A DNA stretch of 64,000 nt, taken from positions 2,170,001 to 2,234,000 of the forward strand of contig NZ_VCIA01000001.1 of NCBI RefSeq assembly GCF_005887555.1, written 5' to 3'. How positions within the stretch are numbered: the first letter of the stretch is position 1; the number at the start of each line of letters is the position of its first letter. The stretch is from Lentibacillus cibarius. Its GTDB lineage: Bacteria; Bacillota; Bacilli; Bacillales; Amphibacillaceae. Shown here one piece after another: positions 53,797 to 62,667 of the stretch. A program made the position numbers and the translations under genes. A model generated the notes under the pieces. It did not search any database and had not been told where the DNA came from. It saw only the letters and a list, made by a program, of their open reading frames with translations.

Positions 53797-55455
53797 ATGA
53801 ACGAAGCATGGTGGCAAAAAGCTACTGTATACCAGATATATCCAAAGAGCTTTAATGATACAACGGGTAATGGAATGGGTGATCTGCAAGGGATTATTCA
53901 AAGGCTTGATTATATTAAGAAATTAGGGGTTGATGTCATTTGGCTGACCCCTGTCTACAGGTCCCCTCAGAATGATAACGGTTATGACATCAGTGATTAT
54001 TTTTCCATCGAACCGGCATACGGAACAATGGAAGATTTTGAGCAACTGCTTGAAGAAACGCATGCGCGAGGGATGAAGCTGATCATGGACCTTGTGATTA
54101 ACCATACGTCGACCGAACACGAATGGTTCAGAAAAGCAGCAGCATCCAAAGACAATCCTTATCGTGATTACTATATTTGGAAAGATCCGCGTGATGGTGG
54201 TCCACCGAACAATTGGCAATCTAAATTCGGTGGGTCAGCATGGCAATATGATGAGAAGACAGGCCAGTATTATCTCCATTTATTTGATACGACGCAAGCG
54301 GATTTAAACTGGGAAAATGAACAACTTCGATCTGAGCTGTATGATATGATGCGTTTTTGGGCGAAAAAAGGGATTGACGGTTTCCGCCTTGACGTGATTA
54401 ATTTAATATCTAAAAACCAGCAGTTTCCAGACGATGATACTGGTGATGGTCGGAAATTTTATACGGATGGACCACGAATTCACGATTATTTGCATGAAAT
54501 GAACCAGGCAATATTTTCTCCCTATAATATGATGACGGTCGGCGAAATGTCATCAACAACGCTGGACAATTGTGTGTTATACACTAGACCAGAACGACAG
54601 GAACTTAATATGACCTTCCAGTTTCATCATTTGAAAGTAGATTACCCAAATGGTGAAAAATGGACGCTGGCTCCATTCGATTTTTCAGCGCTAAAGAAAA
54701 TCCTTTCTAAATGGCAAGAAGGAATGCATGCGGGTGGGGGATGGAATGCATTGTTCTGGTGCAATCACGATCAGCCGCGTGCGGTTTCACGTTTTGGTGA
54801 TGATGGTAAATACCATACCGAATCAGCTAAAATGCTTGCTACGACATTACACATGATGAAAGGCACACCGTATATTTACCAGGGTGAGGAACTCGGGATG
54901 ACCAATCCTGGCTTTACCCGGATAGAGGATTATAGGGATGTTGAATCGCTTAACGCATATAAGATACTGCGCAAAGAAGGAAAAAGCAAGCAGGAAATCA
55001 TGAGCATTTTAAAGCAAAAATCCCGTGATAATTCAAGAACACCGATGCAATGGTCTGCGAAAAAGCATGCCGGTTTTTCCGAAGTAGAACCATGGATTCC
55101 AGTAGCGGAAAATTATGAGACAATCAACGCGGAAAATGCGCTGAATAATCCTGACTCCATTTTTTTTCACTATCAAAAACTGGCTGATTTACGTAGAAAG
55201 TATGATATCATAACATATGGGGATTATCAGTTATTGCTGGAAGATGACGAAAGGATTTTTGCCTACAAACGCAGATGGAACGGCGAAACATTACTTGTCG
55301 TCAGTAATTTTTATGGAGAAAACGCTACTGTATCAATGGACATGGATCGAACAACGAATGCTCATGTACTATTGTCGAATTATCCGGATACCAATCACAC
55401 ATTTGAAAAACTCGTGTTAAGACCATATGAATCGATTGTGTACTATATTAAGTAA
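53797..55455 (+). CDS. treA: trehalose-6-phosphate hydrolase
   Basis: GH13 alpha-glucosidase of 552 residues that splits imported trehalose-6-phosphate into glucose and glucose-6-phosphate in the cytoplasm. GH13 regions: DVIWLTPVYRSPQNDNGYD, DLVINHTS, GFRLDVINL with the nucleophile Asp, MTVGEMSS with the acid Glu, and FWCNHDQPRAVSR with the third Asp. ATG 53797 follows GAGGGG; the GTG three codons upstream overlaps it. It lies 20 bases after treP. Confidence 0.95.
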   Translation: MNEAWWQKATVYQIYPKSFNDTTGNGMGDLQGIIQRLDYIKKLGVDVIWLTPVYRSPQNDNGYDISDYFSIEPAYGTMEDFEQLLEETHARGMKLIMDLVINHTSTEHEWFRKAAASKDNPYRDYYIWKDPRDGGPPNNWQSKFGGSAWQYDEKTGQYYLHLFDTTQADLNWENEQLRSELYDMMRFWAKKGIDGFRLDVINLISKNQQFPDDDTGDGRKFYTDGPRIHDYLHEMNQAIFSPYNMMTVGEMSSTTLDNCVLYTRPERQELNMTFQFHHLKVDYPNGEKWTLAPFDFSALKKILSKWQEGMHAGGGWNALFWCNHDQPRAVSRFGDDGKYHTESAKMLATTLHMMKGTPYIYQGEELGMTNPGFTRIEDYRDVESLNAYKILRKEGKSKQEIMSILKQKSRDNSRTPMQWSAKKHAGFSEVEPWIPVAENYETINAENALNNPDSIFFHYQKLADLRRKYDIITYGDYQLLLEDDERIFAYKRRWNGETLLVVSNFYGENATVSMDMDRTTNAHVLLSNYPDTNHTFEKLVLRPYESIVYYIK

Positions 55456-55467
55456 TGGGGTTTGTCT

Positions 55468-56181
55468 ATGCAAAAGTATTTAACCATTTACTACGATCTC
55501 GTAAATAAAATTGAAACAAAACAATGGGCCGAATCATCTATGCTGCCATCAGAACACGAACTTACAGAAATGTATGAGACATCCCGTGAGACCATTCGTA
55601 AGGCATTGAATTTACTGGCGCAGGAAGGGTATATTCAAAAAGTCCGAGGCAAGGGGTCGGTTGTCATTGATGTGGATAAGTTTGACTTTCCTGTGTCCGG
55701 TATTGCCAGCTTTAAGGAAATGGAACGAAAGTTGAATCTATCCACTAAAACAATCGTAAATGAATTGACACTGGTCGAGGCTGATCATGAGCTTAAATCG
55801 AAACTGCAGGTGAAACTTCATGATCCGGTATGGAAAGTGGTTCGCGTAAGAGAGATATCAAAGGAAAAAATTATTCTCGATAAAGATTATATAAACCACG
55901 ATATCGTTCCGGTATTAACAAAGGAAATATGTGAAGACTCCATTTATCATTATCTCGAAAATGACTTGCAGCTTCATATTAGTTTTGCAAGAAAAGAAAT
56001 TATTGTTGAGAAACCGACGGAAGAAGATCGGGCCTTATTAGATTTGGAAGGTCACTCGAACATCGTTGTCATCAAAAGCTACGTATATCTGGACGATGCA
56101 AGTCTGTTCCAATATACGGAATCACGGCACCGTCCGGATAAATTTCGGTTTACGGATTTTGCCCGGCGGTTGAAAAGCTAA
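55468..56181 (+). CDS. treR: trehalose operon repressor (GntR family)
   Basis: Repressor of 237 residues: N-terminal winged helix of GntR type (SMLPSEHELTEMYETSRETI, then LAQEGYIQKVRGKGSVV) and a C-terminal UTRA effector domain (about 90-235) that binds trehalose-6-phosphate. It should bind the two operators at 51785-51830. ATG 55468 is preceded by TGGGG. It is the last gene of the operon, as in B. subtilis. Confidence 0.94.
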   Translation: MQKYLTIYYDLVNKIETKQWAESSMLPSEHELTEMYETSRETIRKALNLLAQEGYIQKVRGKGSVVIDVDKFDFPVSGIASFKEMERKLNLSTKTIVNELTLVEADHELKSKLQVKLHDPVWKVVRVREISKEKIILDKDYINHDIVPVLTKEICEDSIYHYLENDLQLHISFARKEIIVEKPTEEDRALLDLEGHSNIVVIKSYVYLDDASLFQYTESRHRPDKFRFTDFARRLKS

Positions 56182-56221
56182 TTATCTGATAAGTTGAAGG
56201 GACATCCATTTGAGAAGGAAA

Positions 56222-56260
56222 AAGAGGCTTTTCATCATACACTGGTGAGAAGCCTTTGGA
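56222..56260 (+). terminator. imperfect hairpin after treR
   Basis: AAAGAGGCTTTTCA faces TGAGAAGCCTTT, followed by a T-rich but interrupted tail. Probable terminator of the tre operon. Confidence 0.5.
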
Positions 56261-56364
56261 ATTATTTCTATTTACTGGCTTGTACCCTGGACGTTGCTTT
56301 AATACTATCATTCTGTTGCATTCACTCCGACAAGTGGTATCTATATGTTGCAGGGGGCTTAGAC

Positions 56365-56640
56365 ATGCACAAGCTTTTTAAACGGATTCGGTTTTTGTTT
56401 ACATTTCATAAATCTATTCCTTTTTTGAAGGATTTTTTCCTTTCCGGGGAAGTGAAGGTACGGACTAAAATTCTTTATCTGTTATTGATCATTGGTTATG
56501 GTATATTTCCGTTTGACCTTATTCCGGATTTTATCTTAGTGTTTGGAATCTTTGATGATATAACTGTAGCTGTTTTTCTGTTGCAGCGAATGATCCATGC
56601 TGCACCGGATTCTTTAAAAGAAAAACATGGTTTCGAATGA
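56365..56640 (+). CDS. DUF1232 (YkvA-like) protein
   Basis: Small protein of 91 residues with a hydrophobic core, YLLLIIGYGIFPFDLIPDFI, followed by DDITVAVFLLQRMI; this is the DUF1232 signature. Family members are membrane-associated and of unknown function. I start at ATG 56365 (GGGGG ahead); the open frame reaches 56194 but crosses the tre terminator hairpin and has no ribosome-binding site, and 91 residues is the usual family length. Confidence 0.82.
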   Translation: MHKLFKRIRFLFTFHKSIPFLKDFFLSGEVKVRTKILYLLLIIGYGIFPFDLIPDFILVFGIFDDITVAVFLLQRMIHAAPDSLKEKHGFE

Positions 56641-56661
56641 TTGCAAGACGGGGTGTACATT

Positions 56662-56693
56662 TTATATAATTATATAAGCAATTAATTATATAA
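56662..56693 (+). promoter_or_regulatory. ArsR-type operator and promoter
   Basis: TTATATAATTA (56662-56672) and TAATTATATAA (56683-56693) form a perfect 11-bp inverted repeat with 10 bp between. Two TATAAT boxes lie within it. Position directly before arsR supports autoregulation by ArsR, relieved by arsenite. Confidence 0.8.
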
Positions 56694-56710
56694 TGAAATG
56701 GAGGTATTCT

Positions 56711-57052
56711 GTGGAACAGGCTGAGATGAGTGTGGGAGAGGCTGCCGCGATTTTGAAATTACTCGGCGATCGTACACGTTTATCGATCGTTTTACTTCTC
56801 CATCATAAGCGACGCTGTGTATGTGAGCTTGTGGAAGCTTTGGAAATGTCACAGCCGTCGATCAGTCAACATTTGCGGAAATTGCGTGATGCCCATGTGG
56901 TATTGGAAGATAGGCAAGGGCAATGGATTTATTATACATTGAACACAACTGCCGTCTTTTTCCCGCTGGTGGAACGTATACTGGCATTTATACCAGAGCG
57001 TGAAACCTTGACCAAGAAGATGGGTGACGCAAAAACGAACCATCAATGTTAA
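56711..57052 (+). CDS. arsR: ArsR-family arsenic-responsive repressor
   Basis: Winged-helix metalloregulator of 113 residues. RRCVCELVEALEMSQPSISQH holds the Cys-x-Cys arsenite-binding site next to the recognition helix, the arrangement of classical ArsR. I start at GTG 56711, since TGGAGG lies just upstream; the ATG at 56693 is in the operator. It heads arsR-arsB-arsC. When As(III) binds, the repressor leaves the palindromic operator. Confidence 0.9.
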   Translation: MEQAEMSVGEAAAILKLLGDRTRLSIVLLLHHKRRCVCELVEALEMSQPSISQHLRKLRDAHVVLEDRQGQWIYYTLNTTAVFFPLVERILAFIPERETLTKKMGDAKTNHQC

Positions 57053-57073
57053 AACAGCATAGGAGGAATGTAT

Positions 57074-58371
57074 TTGGATTTACAGACGGTTTTAGCAATT
57101 ATTATTTTCCTAGTGACGCTTGTTCTGATCATTTGGCAGCCTAAAAATCTCGGAATCGGCTATACAGCCTGTTTTGCTGCCCTCATTGCACTAGCTGTTG
57201 GGGTCGTTTCTTTTGATGATGTCATCGCTGTTACCGGCATCGTCTGGAATGCGACACTGGCGTTTGTGGCGATTATCATGATATCACTCGTATTGGATGA
57301 AATTGGCTTCTTTGAATGGGCGGCGCTCCACATGGCGAAGATTGCAGGTGGCAATGGCTTGAAGATGTTTTTGTACATATCCGTTCTGGGGGCTGTCGTT
57401 GCGGCATTGTTTGCCAATGACGGAGCAGCACTTATTCTGACGCCAATTGTCTTGGCCATGGTCCGTGCGCTTCATTTCCGTGATGCATTTATTTTGCCAT
57501 TTATTATGGCGAGTGGGTTTATTGCTGATACGACATCACTGCCGTTTGTTGTCAGTAATCTCGTTAATATTGTTTCGGCAGACTTTTTTGGGATTGGCTT
57601 TTTGGAGTATGCACACGCATGATTATTCCGAATCTGTTTTCATTGACGGCAAGCATTTTGGTTCTTTTCCTCTTTTTCCGGAAAGATATCCCTGGAAACT
57701 ACAATGTTGATGCATTGAAAACTCCGCGTAACGTGATTAAGGATGAAAAAATGTTCCGGCTGGCTTGGCTTGTACTTGCGGTATTAGTCATCGGTTATTT
57801 CATGAGTGAGTTTGCCAGCATTCCAGTTTCATTTATTGCGGGAGTTATTGCTATTATCTTTTTACTACTTGGACGTAGCAGTAAGGCTGTGGAAACAGTC
57901 AAAGTCATCAAGGGGGCCCCGTGGGATATCGTATTTTTTTCATTGGGCATGTATGTTGTGGTCTATGGACTGCGCAATGTTGGGCTGACGGATTTGCTTG
58001 CGGATGTTCTTCATATGGCAGCTGAACAGGGGCTATTCGCTGCAACGATGACAATGGGATTCATCGCTGCCATCCTGTCATCCGTTATGAATAATATGCC
58101 TACCGTAATGATTGATGCACTGGCCATTGCAGATACGAATGCAACGGGTGTACTGAAAGAAGGACTGATTTATGCCAACGTCATCGGCAGTGACCTTGGT
58201 CCGAAGATTACACCGATCGGCTCGTTGGCTACCCTGCTCTGGTTGCATGTTTTGCGGACGAAAGGCGTCAACATCTCATGGGGATATTACTTCAAAGTTG
58301 GTATTGTTCTTACTGTACCGACGTTGTTTATAACACTTATCGGACTGTATCTGACATTGTTGTTGTTGTAG
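57074..58371 (+). pseudogene. arsB: arsenite efflux pump ArsB, split by a single-base frameshift
   Basis: ArsB is a membrane carrier of about 430 residues that expels arsenite. The first part (57074-57622; start TTG seven bases after AGGAGG, or ATG 57068) ends [16 protein letters not shown]; the second (57619-58371) begins [14 protein letters not shown]. In intact ArsB proteins the first runs directly into the second, so one base is missing in GCACACGCATGATT at about 57612-57620. The shift creates an ATGA overlap, so both halves could still be translated and might assemble. Motifs such as [11 protein letters not shown] and [12 protein letters not shown] are otherwise normal. Confidence 0.87.
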
Positions 58372-58424
58372 AATCGGTGGTGGGAACACAAGCCAACCTT
58401 TATCACAAAGGAGATTGAACCATC

Positions 58425-58838
58425 ATGGCAAAACCAATTTTATATTTTTTGTGTACGGGAAATTCCTGTAGGAGCCAAATAGCAGAAGGTTTCGGCAAAA
58501 AACACCTTAGTAAGTGGGATGTCCGGAGTGCAGGAATAGAGGCACATGGCTTAAACCCACTTGCAGTAAAAGTAATGGCGGAAGCAGGTGTCGACATTTC
58601 AAACCAGGAATCAAGCACGATTGATCCGGAAACACTCAACAGCGCTGAATTGGTCGTTACTTTATGCGGCGATGCGCGGGATCGTTGTCCGACGACACCA
58701 CCCCATGTACGAAAAGCGCATTGGGGGTTTGATGATCCGGCAAAAGCTGAAGGACCTGAGGCGGAACGTTGGGCGGTTTTCCAGCGTGTACGGGATGAAA
58801 TTGAACAGCGGATTGTTCATTTTAAAGAGGAAGGGTAA
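58425..58838 (+). CDS. arsC: arsenate reductase (thioredoxin-coupled)
   Basis: Reduces arsenate to arsenite for export, drawing electrons from thioredoxin. It is 137 residues of the low-molecular-weight phosphatase-like ArsC class with the P-loop CTGNSCRSQ (Cys10, Cys15) and the relay cysteines Cys81 and Cys88 in [16 protein letters not shown] precedes the ATG. It is the last gene of the ars operon, followed by a terminator. Confidence 0.95.
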   Translation: MAKPILYFLCTGNSCRSQIAEGFGKKHLSKWDVRSAGIEAHGLNPLAVKVMAEAGVDISNQESSTIDPETLNSAELVVTLCGDARDRCPTTPPHVRKAHWGFDDPAKAEGPEAERWAVFQRVRDEIEQRIVHFKEEG

Positions 58839-58847
58839 ATAAGGTAA

Positions 58848-58884
58848 GGGATGCATGATTTTTTCATCGCATCCCTCATTTTTT
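58848..58884 (+). terminator. terminator of the ars operon
   Basis: GGGATGC (58848-58854) pairs with GCATCCC (58869-58875), with ATGA/TCAT inside, then TCATTTTTT. Confidence 0.85.
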
Positions 58885-58896
58885 ATAGGACTCTCT

Positions 58897-59046
58897 TTAA
58901 TTTGCTTGTTCCTGTTTAGCTTCTTTGACTTTTTGTCTGCGAAAGTTACCGGCGATATCTGCTTGCTTGAATGCTTTTGTAAAGTGTACCTCCTGTGCGT
59001 CTGTTAGCTGTATATCTTTTGTTGGCTGATATTGCGTATTTCCCAT
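58897..59046 (-). CDS. small YfhE-like protein
   Basis: A 49-residue soluble protein read by hand on the minus strand. The core LTDAQEVHFTKAFKQADIAG followed by NFRRQKVKEAKQ resembles, from memory, YfhE-type small proteins of Bacilli. It is basic at the C-terminus. GGGAG lies eight bases before the ATG. Function unknown. Its 3' end faces the ars terminator. Confidence 0.65.
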   Translation of the reverse strand: MGNTQYQPTKDIQLTDAQEVHFTKAFKQADIAGNFRRQKVKEAKQEQAN

Positions 59047-59148
59047 GGTAATCTCCCTTTCCTTTAATAAATTTTAGTAGGCTGTTCCCGGTGTGAATAC
59101 TGATAAACATAGTGAATTACCATTTAGAAGCTGCCTTCATTTTGAAAA

Positions 59149-59243
59149 ACGCCAGCGTTTGGCTCGGAATCGCCAAAGTTTGAGATGAAAACACCAAAGT
59201 TTGAAACAAAAACGCCAGACTTTGTATTGAAATCGCCAAAGTT
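59149..59243. repeat. 21-bp-period repeat array, family A, locus 3
   Basis: Five units start at 59149, 59170, 59191, 59212 and 59233, exactly 21 bp apart. Cores: ACGCCAGCGTT, TCGCCAAAGTT, ACACCAAAGTT, ACGCCAGACTT, TCGCCAAAGTT. They lie in the divergent promoter region between the YfhE-like gene and capA. More diverged than loci 1 and 2 yet with perfect spacing. Confidence 0.9.
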
Positions 59244-59340
59244 TAAGATGGAACCGCTACGAATTCCGGTAACAGTAGGAATGCCGATCATAATTCTTTT
59301 TCTTATGTTATGATTAGAAAAAAACTAAGGGGTAAGTGTA

Positions 59341-60498
59341 ATGAAATGGGGTCAATCTGTCTGGATTTTAGTTGTCCTCGCTGCATGCTTAGTTTTGACA
59401 GCATGCACTGGTAATGAGCCGGAACAATCGGATAATCCAGTAAAAAAACCGGAAAAAGAAAAACGGCAAAAGTCTAAAGTCATCCACCAGGAGATTACAC
59501 TGTCTGCAGTCGGTGATATCTTGATACATGACACCGTCTATGAAGATGGCCGCACTGCTAATGGGGGATATGACTTTAAGCCGATGCTGAAGCGGGTAAA
59601 ACCGTATTTAAATGATACAACGATTACGTTCGCTAATCAGGAAACAATGATCGGCGGTGAAGTGTTAGGGTTGTCATCGTATCCAACGTTTAACAGTCCT
59701 TATGCCGTTGGGGATGCCTTGAAGGATGCCGGTGTGGACGTTGTTTCAATGGCGAATAATCATACATTGGATGGCGGGGAAGAGGCCATCATGAATGCTA
59801 TTGAACACTGGGAGAATATCGATATGATGTATACGGGTGCGTATAAGGACGAAGCAGACCGTGAACAGATTCGGGTATACAAGACGGAAGAAGGCATTTC
59901 CGTGGCGTTTTTAGCGTACACGTATGGTACAAATGGCATTCCTGTCCCGGGCGGTAAAGACTATTTGGTCAATTTAATTGATAAACAGCACATGGCTAGC
60001 CGGATTAAGGAAGCAAAGCACCAGGCAGATGCCGTTGTGCTAAGTCTTCATTATGGCAACGAATATGAGCGCATGCCGAGTAAGGAACAGCAGGAACTTG
60101 TTCAGTTTGCGGCTGACAATGGTGTTCAAGTTGTATTAGGTCACCATCCACACGTCCTGCAGCCAGTTGACTGGGTTGAGGGGGAAAATGGTAATCGAAC
60201 GCTTGCCATTTATTCATTGGGAAACTTCTTATCCGGACAGGATGAATTCTACCGCCGAATCGGTGGCATTTTTAAATTTTCCATTGATAAAACAATGAAA
60301 GATGAAAAGGAAACGATTCAAATAAAGGCGCCAAAATTCATACCGACATTTGTGAAAGTCCACAACTGGGCTAATTACGAAGTCGCCCCGATGTATCAGT
60401 TGACCAATGACGAACTAGCAAATGCTGAAAAACACTATAGGGAAATCAAGCATCATATGTCGCAATGGGTACCGGAACTGGAGTTTATTGAGGAATAG
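59341..60498 (+). CDS. CapA-family metallophosphatase-like lipoprotein
   Basis: Exported lipoprotein of 385 residues: signal ending in LVLTAC, a basic linker, then the PGA_cap domain related to CapA/PgsA of poly-gamma-glutamate synthesis. Typical motifs: LSAVGDILIHDTVY, ANQETMIGG, VVSMANNHTLDGG, LSLHYGNEYERMP and VLGHHPHVLQPVD, the metal-site pattern of calcineurin-like phosphoesterases. No capB/capC genes are present, so the role in surface polymer handling is uncertain. It is monocistronic. Confidence 0.9.
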   Translation: MKWGQSVWILVVLAACLVLTACTGNEPEQSDNPVKKPEKEKRQKSKVIHQEITLSAVGDILIHDTVYEDGRTANGGYDFKPMLKRVKPYLNDTTITFANQETMIGGEVLGLSSYPTFNSPYAVGDALKDAGVDVVSMANNHTLDGGEEAIMNAIEHWENIDMMYTGAYKDEADREQIRVYKTEEGISVAFLAYTYGTNGIPVPGGKDYLVNLIDKQHMASRIKEAKHQADAVVLSLHYGNEYERMPSKEQQELVQFAADNGVQVVLGHHPHVLQPVDWVEGENGNRTLAIYSLGNFLSGQDEFYRRIGGIFKFSIDKTMKDEKETIQIKAPKFIPTFVKVHNWANYEVAPMYQLTNDELANAEKHYREIKHHMSQWVPELEFIEE

Positions 60499-60615
60499 AT
60501 ACGTGACGTGAGTAGGCTCTGGGATGTTTAGCAAAAAATTTCATGGGATTTGCAAGCATCATTTGGTATGATTATCTTATGATGTTATAAGTGTGCTGGA
60601 CAAGGGAGAATTTTT

Positions 60616-61431
60616 ATGGAATGGAAAAATATTTATCGTGGTATGCTGATGGGAGCGAGTGATGTTATCCCTGGTGTAAGTGGTGGAACCATTGCAGTTT
60701 TACTTGGGATTTACGACCGGCTGATTGCAGCTATTAACGGCTTCTTGAGCAAGAATTGGAAAGAACAATTGGGGTTTCTAATTCCACTTGGTACAGGAAT
60801 TGTTATTGCTATATTCTCACTGAGTCATCTGATTGAGTGGCTATTTGATCATTATCCGAAGCCACTACAGTTTTTCTTTTTAGGACTGATTCTTGGTATC
60901 TTACCATACTTATTTCGCCAAGCGGATGCCAAACATACATTCCGTGCGAGACATGTACTTATCTTGGTGATCGGTGCAGTCATCGTGGGTTTGCTAGCCT
61001 TTATAAGTGCAAATGAAGGGACTGCTATCCAGGATAAAACACTGTCGACGTATATTTGGCTCCTGTTTTCCGGCTTTCTGGCGAGTTCTGCGATGGTATT
61101 ACCCGGAATTAGCGGTTCGCTTATTTTGCTGATACTTGGTGTCTTTAAAACGGTCATGGCCGGAATTAGCAATTTGCAGCTGGACGTTATTGTTACAGTT
61201 GGTATCGGAATAGTATTAGGTGTTATGGTGATGAGTAAAATCATACATTTTTTTCTGGCCCATTATCGAATTGCCACGTTCGCCTTTGTAACCGGGTTGG
61301 TAATCGGCTCGCTGGCGGTTGTCTTTCCGGGATGGCCGGCAACTAATTCCCTCGTATTGGTTAGTGTTGTCACCTTTGCACTTGGTCTGGCGGCAGCTTA
61401 TATACTTGGGAAAATTGAATATGAAGATTGA
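60616..61431 (+). CDS. DUF368 membrane protein
   Basis: Integral membrane protein of 271 residues, about eight helices. It has two related glycine-rich repeats, GASDVIPGVSGGTIAVLLG near the N-terminus and SAMVLPGISGSLILLILG in the middle, the hallmark of DUF368. Some DUF368 proteins have been linked to undecaprenyl-phosphate (lipid carrier) translocation; assignment here is by family only. AAGGGAG precedes the ATG; no operon partner. Confidence 0.88.
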   Translation: MEWKNIYRGMLMGASDVIPGVSGGTIAVLLGIYDRLIAAINGFLSKNWKEQLGFLIPLGTGIVIAIFSLSHLIEWLFDHYPKPLQFFFLGLILGILPYLFRQADAKHTFRARHVLILVIGAVIVGLLAFISANEGTAIQDKTLSTYIWLLFSGFLASSAMVLPGISGSLILLILGVFKTVMAGISNLQLDVIVTVGIGIVLGVMVMSKIIHFFLAHYRIATFAFVTGLVIGSLAVVFPGWPATNSLVLVSVVTFALGLAAAYILGKIEYED

Positions 61432-61501
61432 ACAAACTATAGGACAAATGAATCTATAAAAGGTAAAATGGAATTAGAAGAAATGAAGGGGGTGTTTGAG
61501 G

Positions 61502-61822
61502 TTGAAACACATTGAAACAGAAGAACAATTCAATGACATCATCCAATCGGATCAACCGGTTATTGTAAAGTTTTTTGCGAACTGGTGCCCTGATTGTAAA
61601 CGGATGGATATGTTTATTGGGGATGTCATGGAAGAATTTAATAATTATAACTGGTACGAAATCAACAGTGATGAAGTGAAAGGTATTGCGCAAAAGTGTG
61701 AAGTGATGGGTATCCCGAGCATTCTGATTTTTAAAGATGGGGAAAAACTCGCACACCAGCACAGTGCCGATACAAAAACACCTGAATCAGTCAGTACGTT
61801 TCTTCATCAGCAACTTGGTTAA
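61502..61822 (+). CDS. thioredoxin-family protein
   Basis: Small cytoplasmic thioredoxin-fold protein of 106 residues with active site CPDC (Cys29, Cys32) after KFFANW, and cis-Pro loop VMGIPSILIF. Like thioredoxin it should reduce disulfides, but CPDC rather than CGPC suggests a special partner. The start is TTG 61502, nine bases after AAGGGGG; TTG 61496 is too close. A strong hairpin follows. Confidence 0.88.
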   Translation: MKHIETEEQFNDIIQSDQPVIVKFFANWCPDCKRMDMFIGDVMEEFNNYNWYEINSDEVKGIAQKCEVMGIPSILIFKDGEKLAHQHSADTKTPESVSTFLHQQLG

Positions 61823-61826
61823 TTAA

Positions 61827-61856
61827 AAATCACTCCTCTTATGGGGAGTGATTTTT
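61827..61856. terminator. bidirectional terminator
   Basis: AAAAATCACTCC and GGAGTGATTTTT with a short loop; separates the thioredoxin gene from the convergent VOC gene. Confidence 0.85.
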
Positions 61857-61869
61857 AATGATAAAGACC

Positions 61870-62502
61870 CTAGCCATAGCTAATGGAAAAGTTCAAGCCA
61901 TTAGAAAGCTGTAAATCAGCATTTGCCAGATGTGCAGTGTCATTAGAAAACGACAGCTGATAAATGGAAGCAAAATTACTTGGATCTTTAATATTGGTAG
62001 AAATCAAGTGAATCGCTTTGTTATTGATTAGGCTGTCGCTCTGTGGAGTGTTTTTTTCCTTCCCCCACTCAATTAAAAATGGCAGCACATCGTTACCGTA
62101 TTCCGGGAACAGCATCCGCCACTCCAGAAGGCTGCCATCCGGTCGTTCTCGGCTTCCGGGAACGGGGCCTGTGAACGGAACGGATAAAGATTGGAGATTT
62201 TCGATAAAGTCGTTCATCTGTTCCGTCCGTAGCGCATATTGGATTACCCCTTCAATACCTTCTTCAAACCTCCTGACAAGCAATTGAACCAATGGATTAT
62301 CTGACTGTGCTGCGATTACTTCGTTGTAAATCCCGAGCCATTCGATATAGCAGTCATTACGAAAGTACGCCAAATAGTTATACGTCCCCCAATTGTCGTG
62401 CTTGCCTCCTTTAATAATGGTGACACCGTGTTCATTTCCGAAATCTTTTGCCGCTTGTTCCGGATCTCTTGCGGCAATCACAATATGATCGATAGCAAGC
62501 AT
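61870..62502 (-). CDS. VOC-superfamily (glyoxalase-like) protein
   Basis: Protein of 210 residues with a glyoxalase-like domain: MLAIDHIVIAARDPEQAAKDF (first beta-alpha-beta unit with a metal-type His), GTYNYLAYFRNDCYIEWLGI (Glu ligand), and EWRMLFPEYGNDVLPFLIEW in the third module. The layout is the Glyoxalase_3-like VOC group; the reaction is not predictable. GGGAG precedes the ATG. The family B repeat lies 48 bp upstream of the start. Confidence 0.82.
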   Translation of the reverse strand: MLAIDHIVIAARDPEQAAKDFGNEHGVTIIKGGKHDNWGTYNYLAYFRNDCYIEWLGIYNEVIAAQSDNPLVQLLVRRFEEGIEGVIQYALRTEQMNDFIENLQSLSVPFTGPVPGSRERPDGSLLEWRMLFPEYGNDVLPFLIEWGKEKNTPQSDSLINNKAIHLISTNIKDPSNFASIYQLSFSNDTAHLANADLQLSNGLNFSISYG

Positions 62503-62549
62503 ATGAATTCCTCCCTTTTAATCTTATCTTACTGCTTAATAGAGGTTTC

Positions 62550-62591
62550 GCTCAAGTTGTCACAAAATCGGATCAGGTTCACAAATCTACG
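62550..62591. repeat. 21-bp-period repeat, family B, locus 2
   Basis: Two units at 62550 (GCTCAAGTTGTCACAAAAT) and 62571 (GATCAGGTTCACAAATCT), 21 bp apart and of the two alternating types seen at 36939-37020. It lies in a divergent intergenic region. Confidence 0.8.
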
Positions 62592-62618
62592 TAAGTCCCA
62601 ACGAATACACACGGCATA

Positions 62619-62661
62619 TGTGATGTAAATCATAGCGACAAAAAATAGGATGGCGTATGGT
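62619..62661 (+). promoter_or_regulatory. candidate Fnr-activated class II promoter
   Basis: TGTGATGTAAATCATA (62619-62634) matches TGTGA-N6-TCACA with one change. TATGGT (62656-62661) as -10 gives a start at 62668, placing the site centre exactly 41.5 bp upstream, with no recognisable -35, as expected for Fnr/CRP-dependent activation. Confidence 0.6.
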
Positions 62662-62667
62662 TAGTAT

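Noticed and set aside
56194..56364. N-terminal extension of the DUF1232 gene
   Set aside because: No ribosome-binding site; it overlaps the tre terminator hairpin, and the shorter form has the normal family length.
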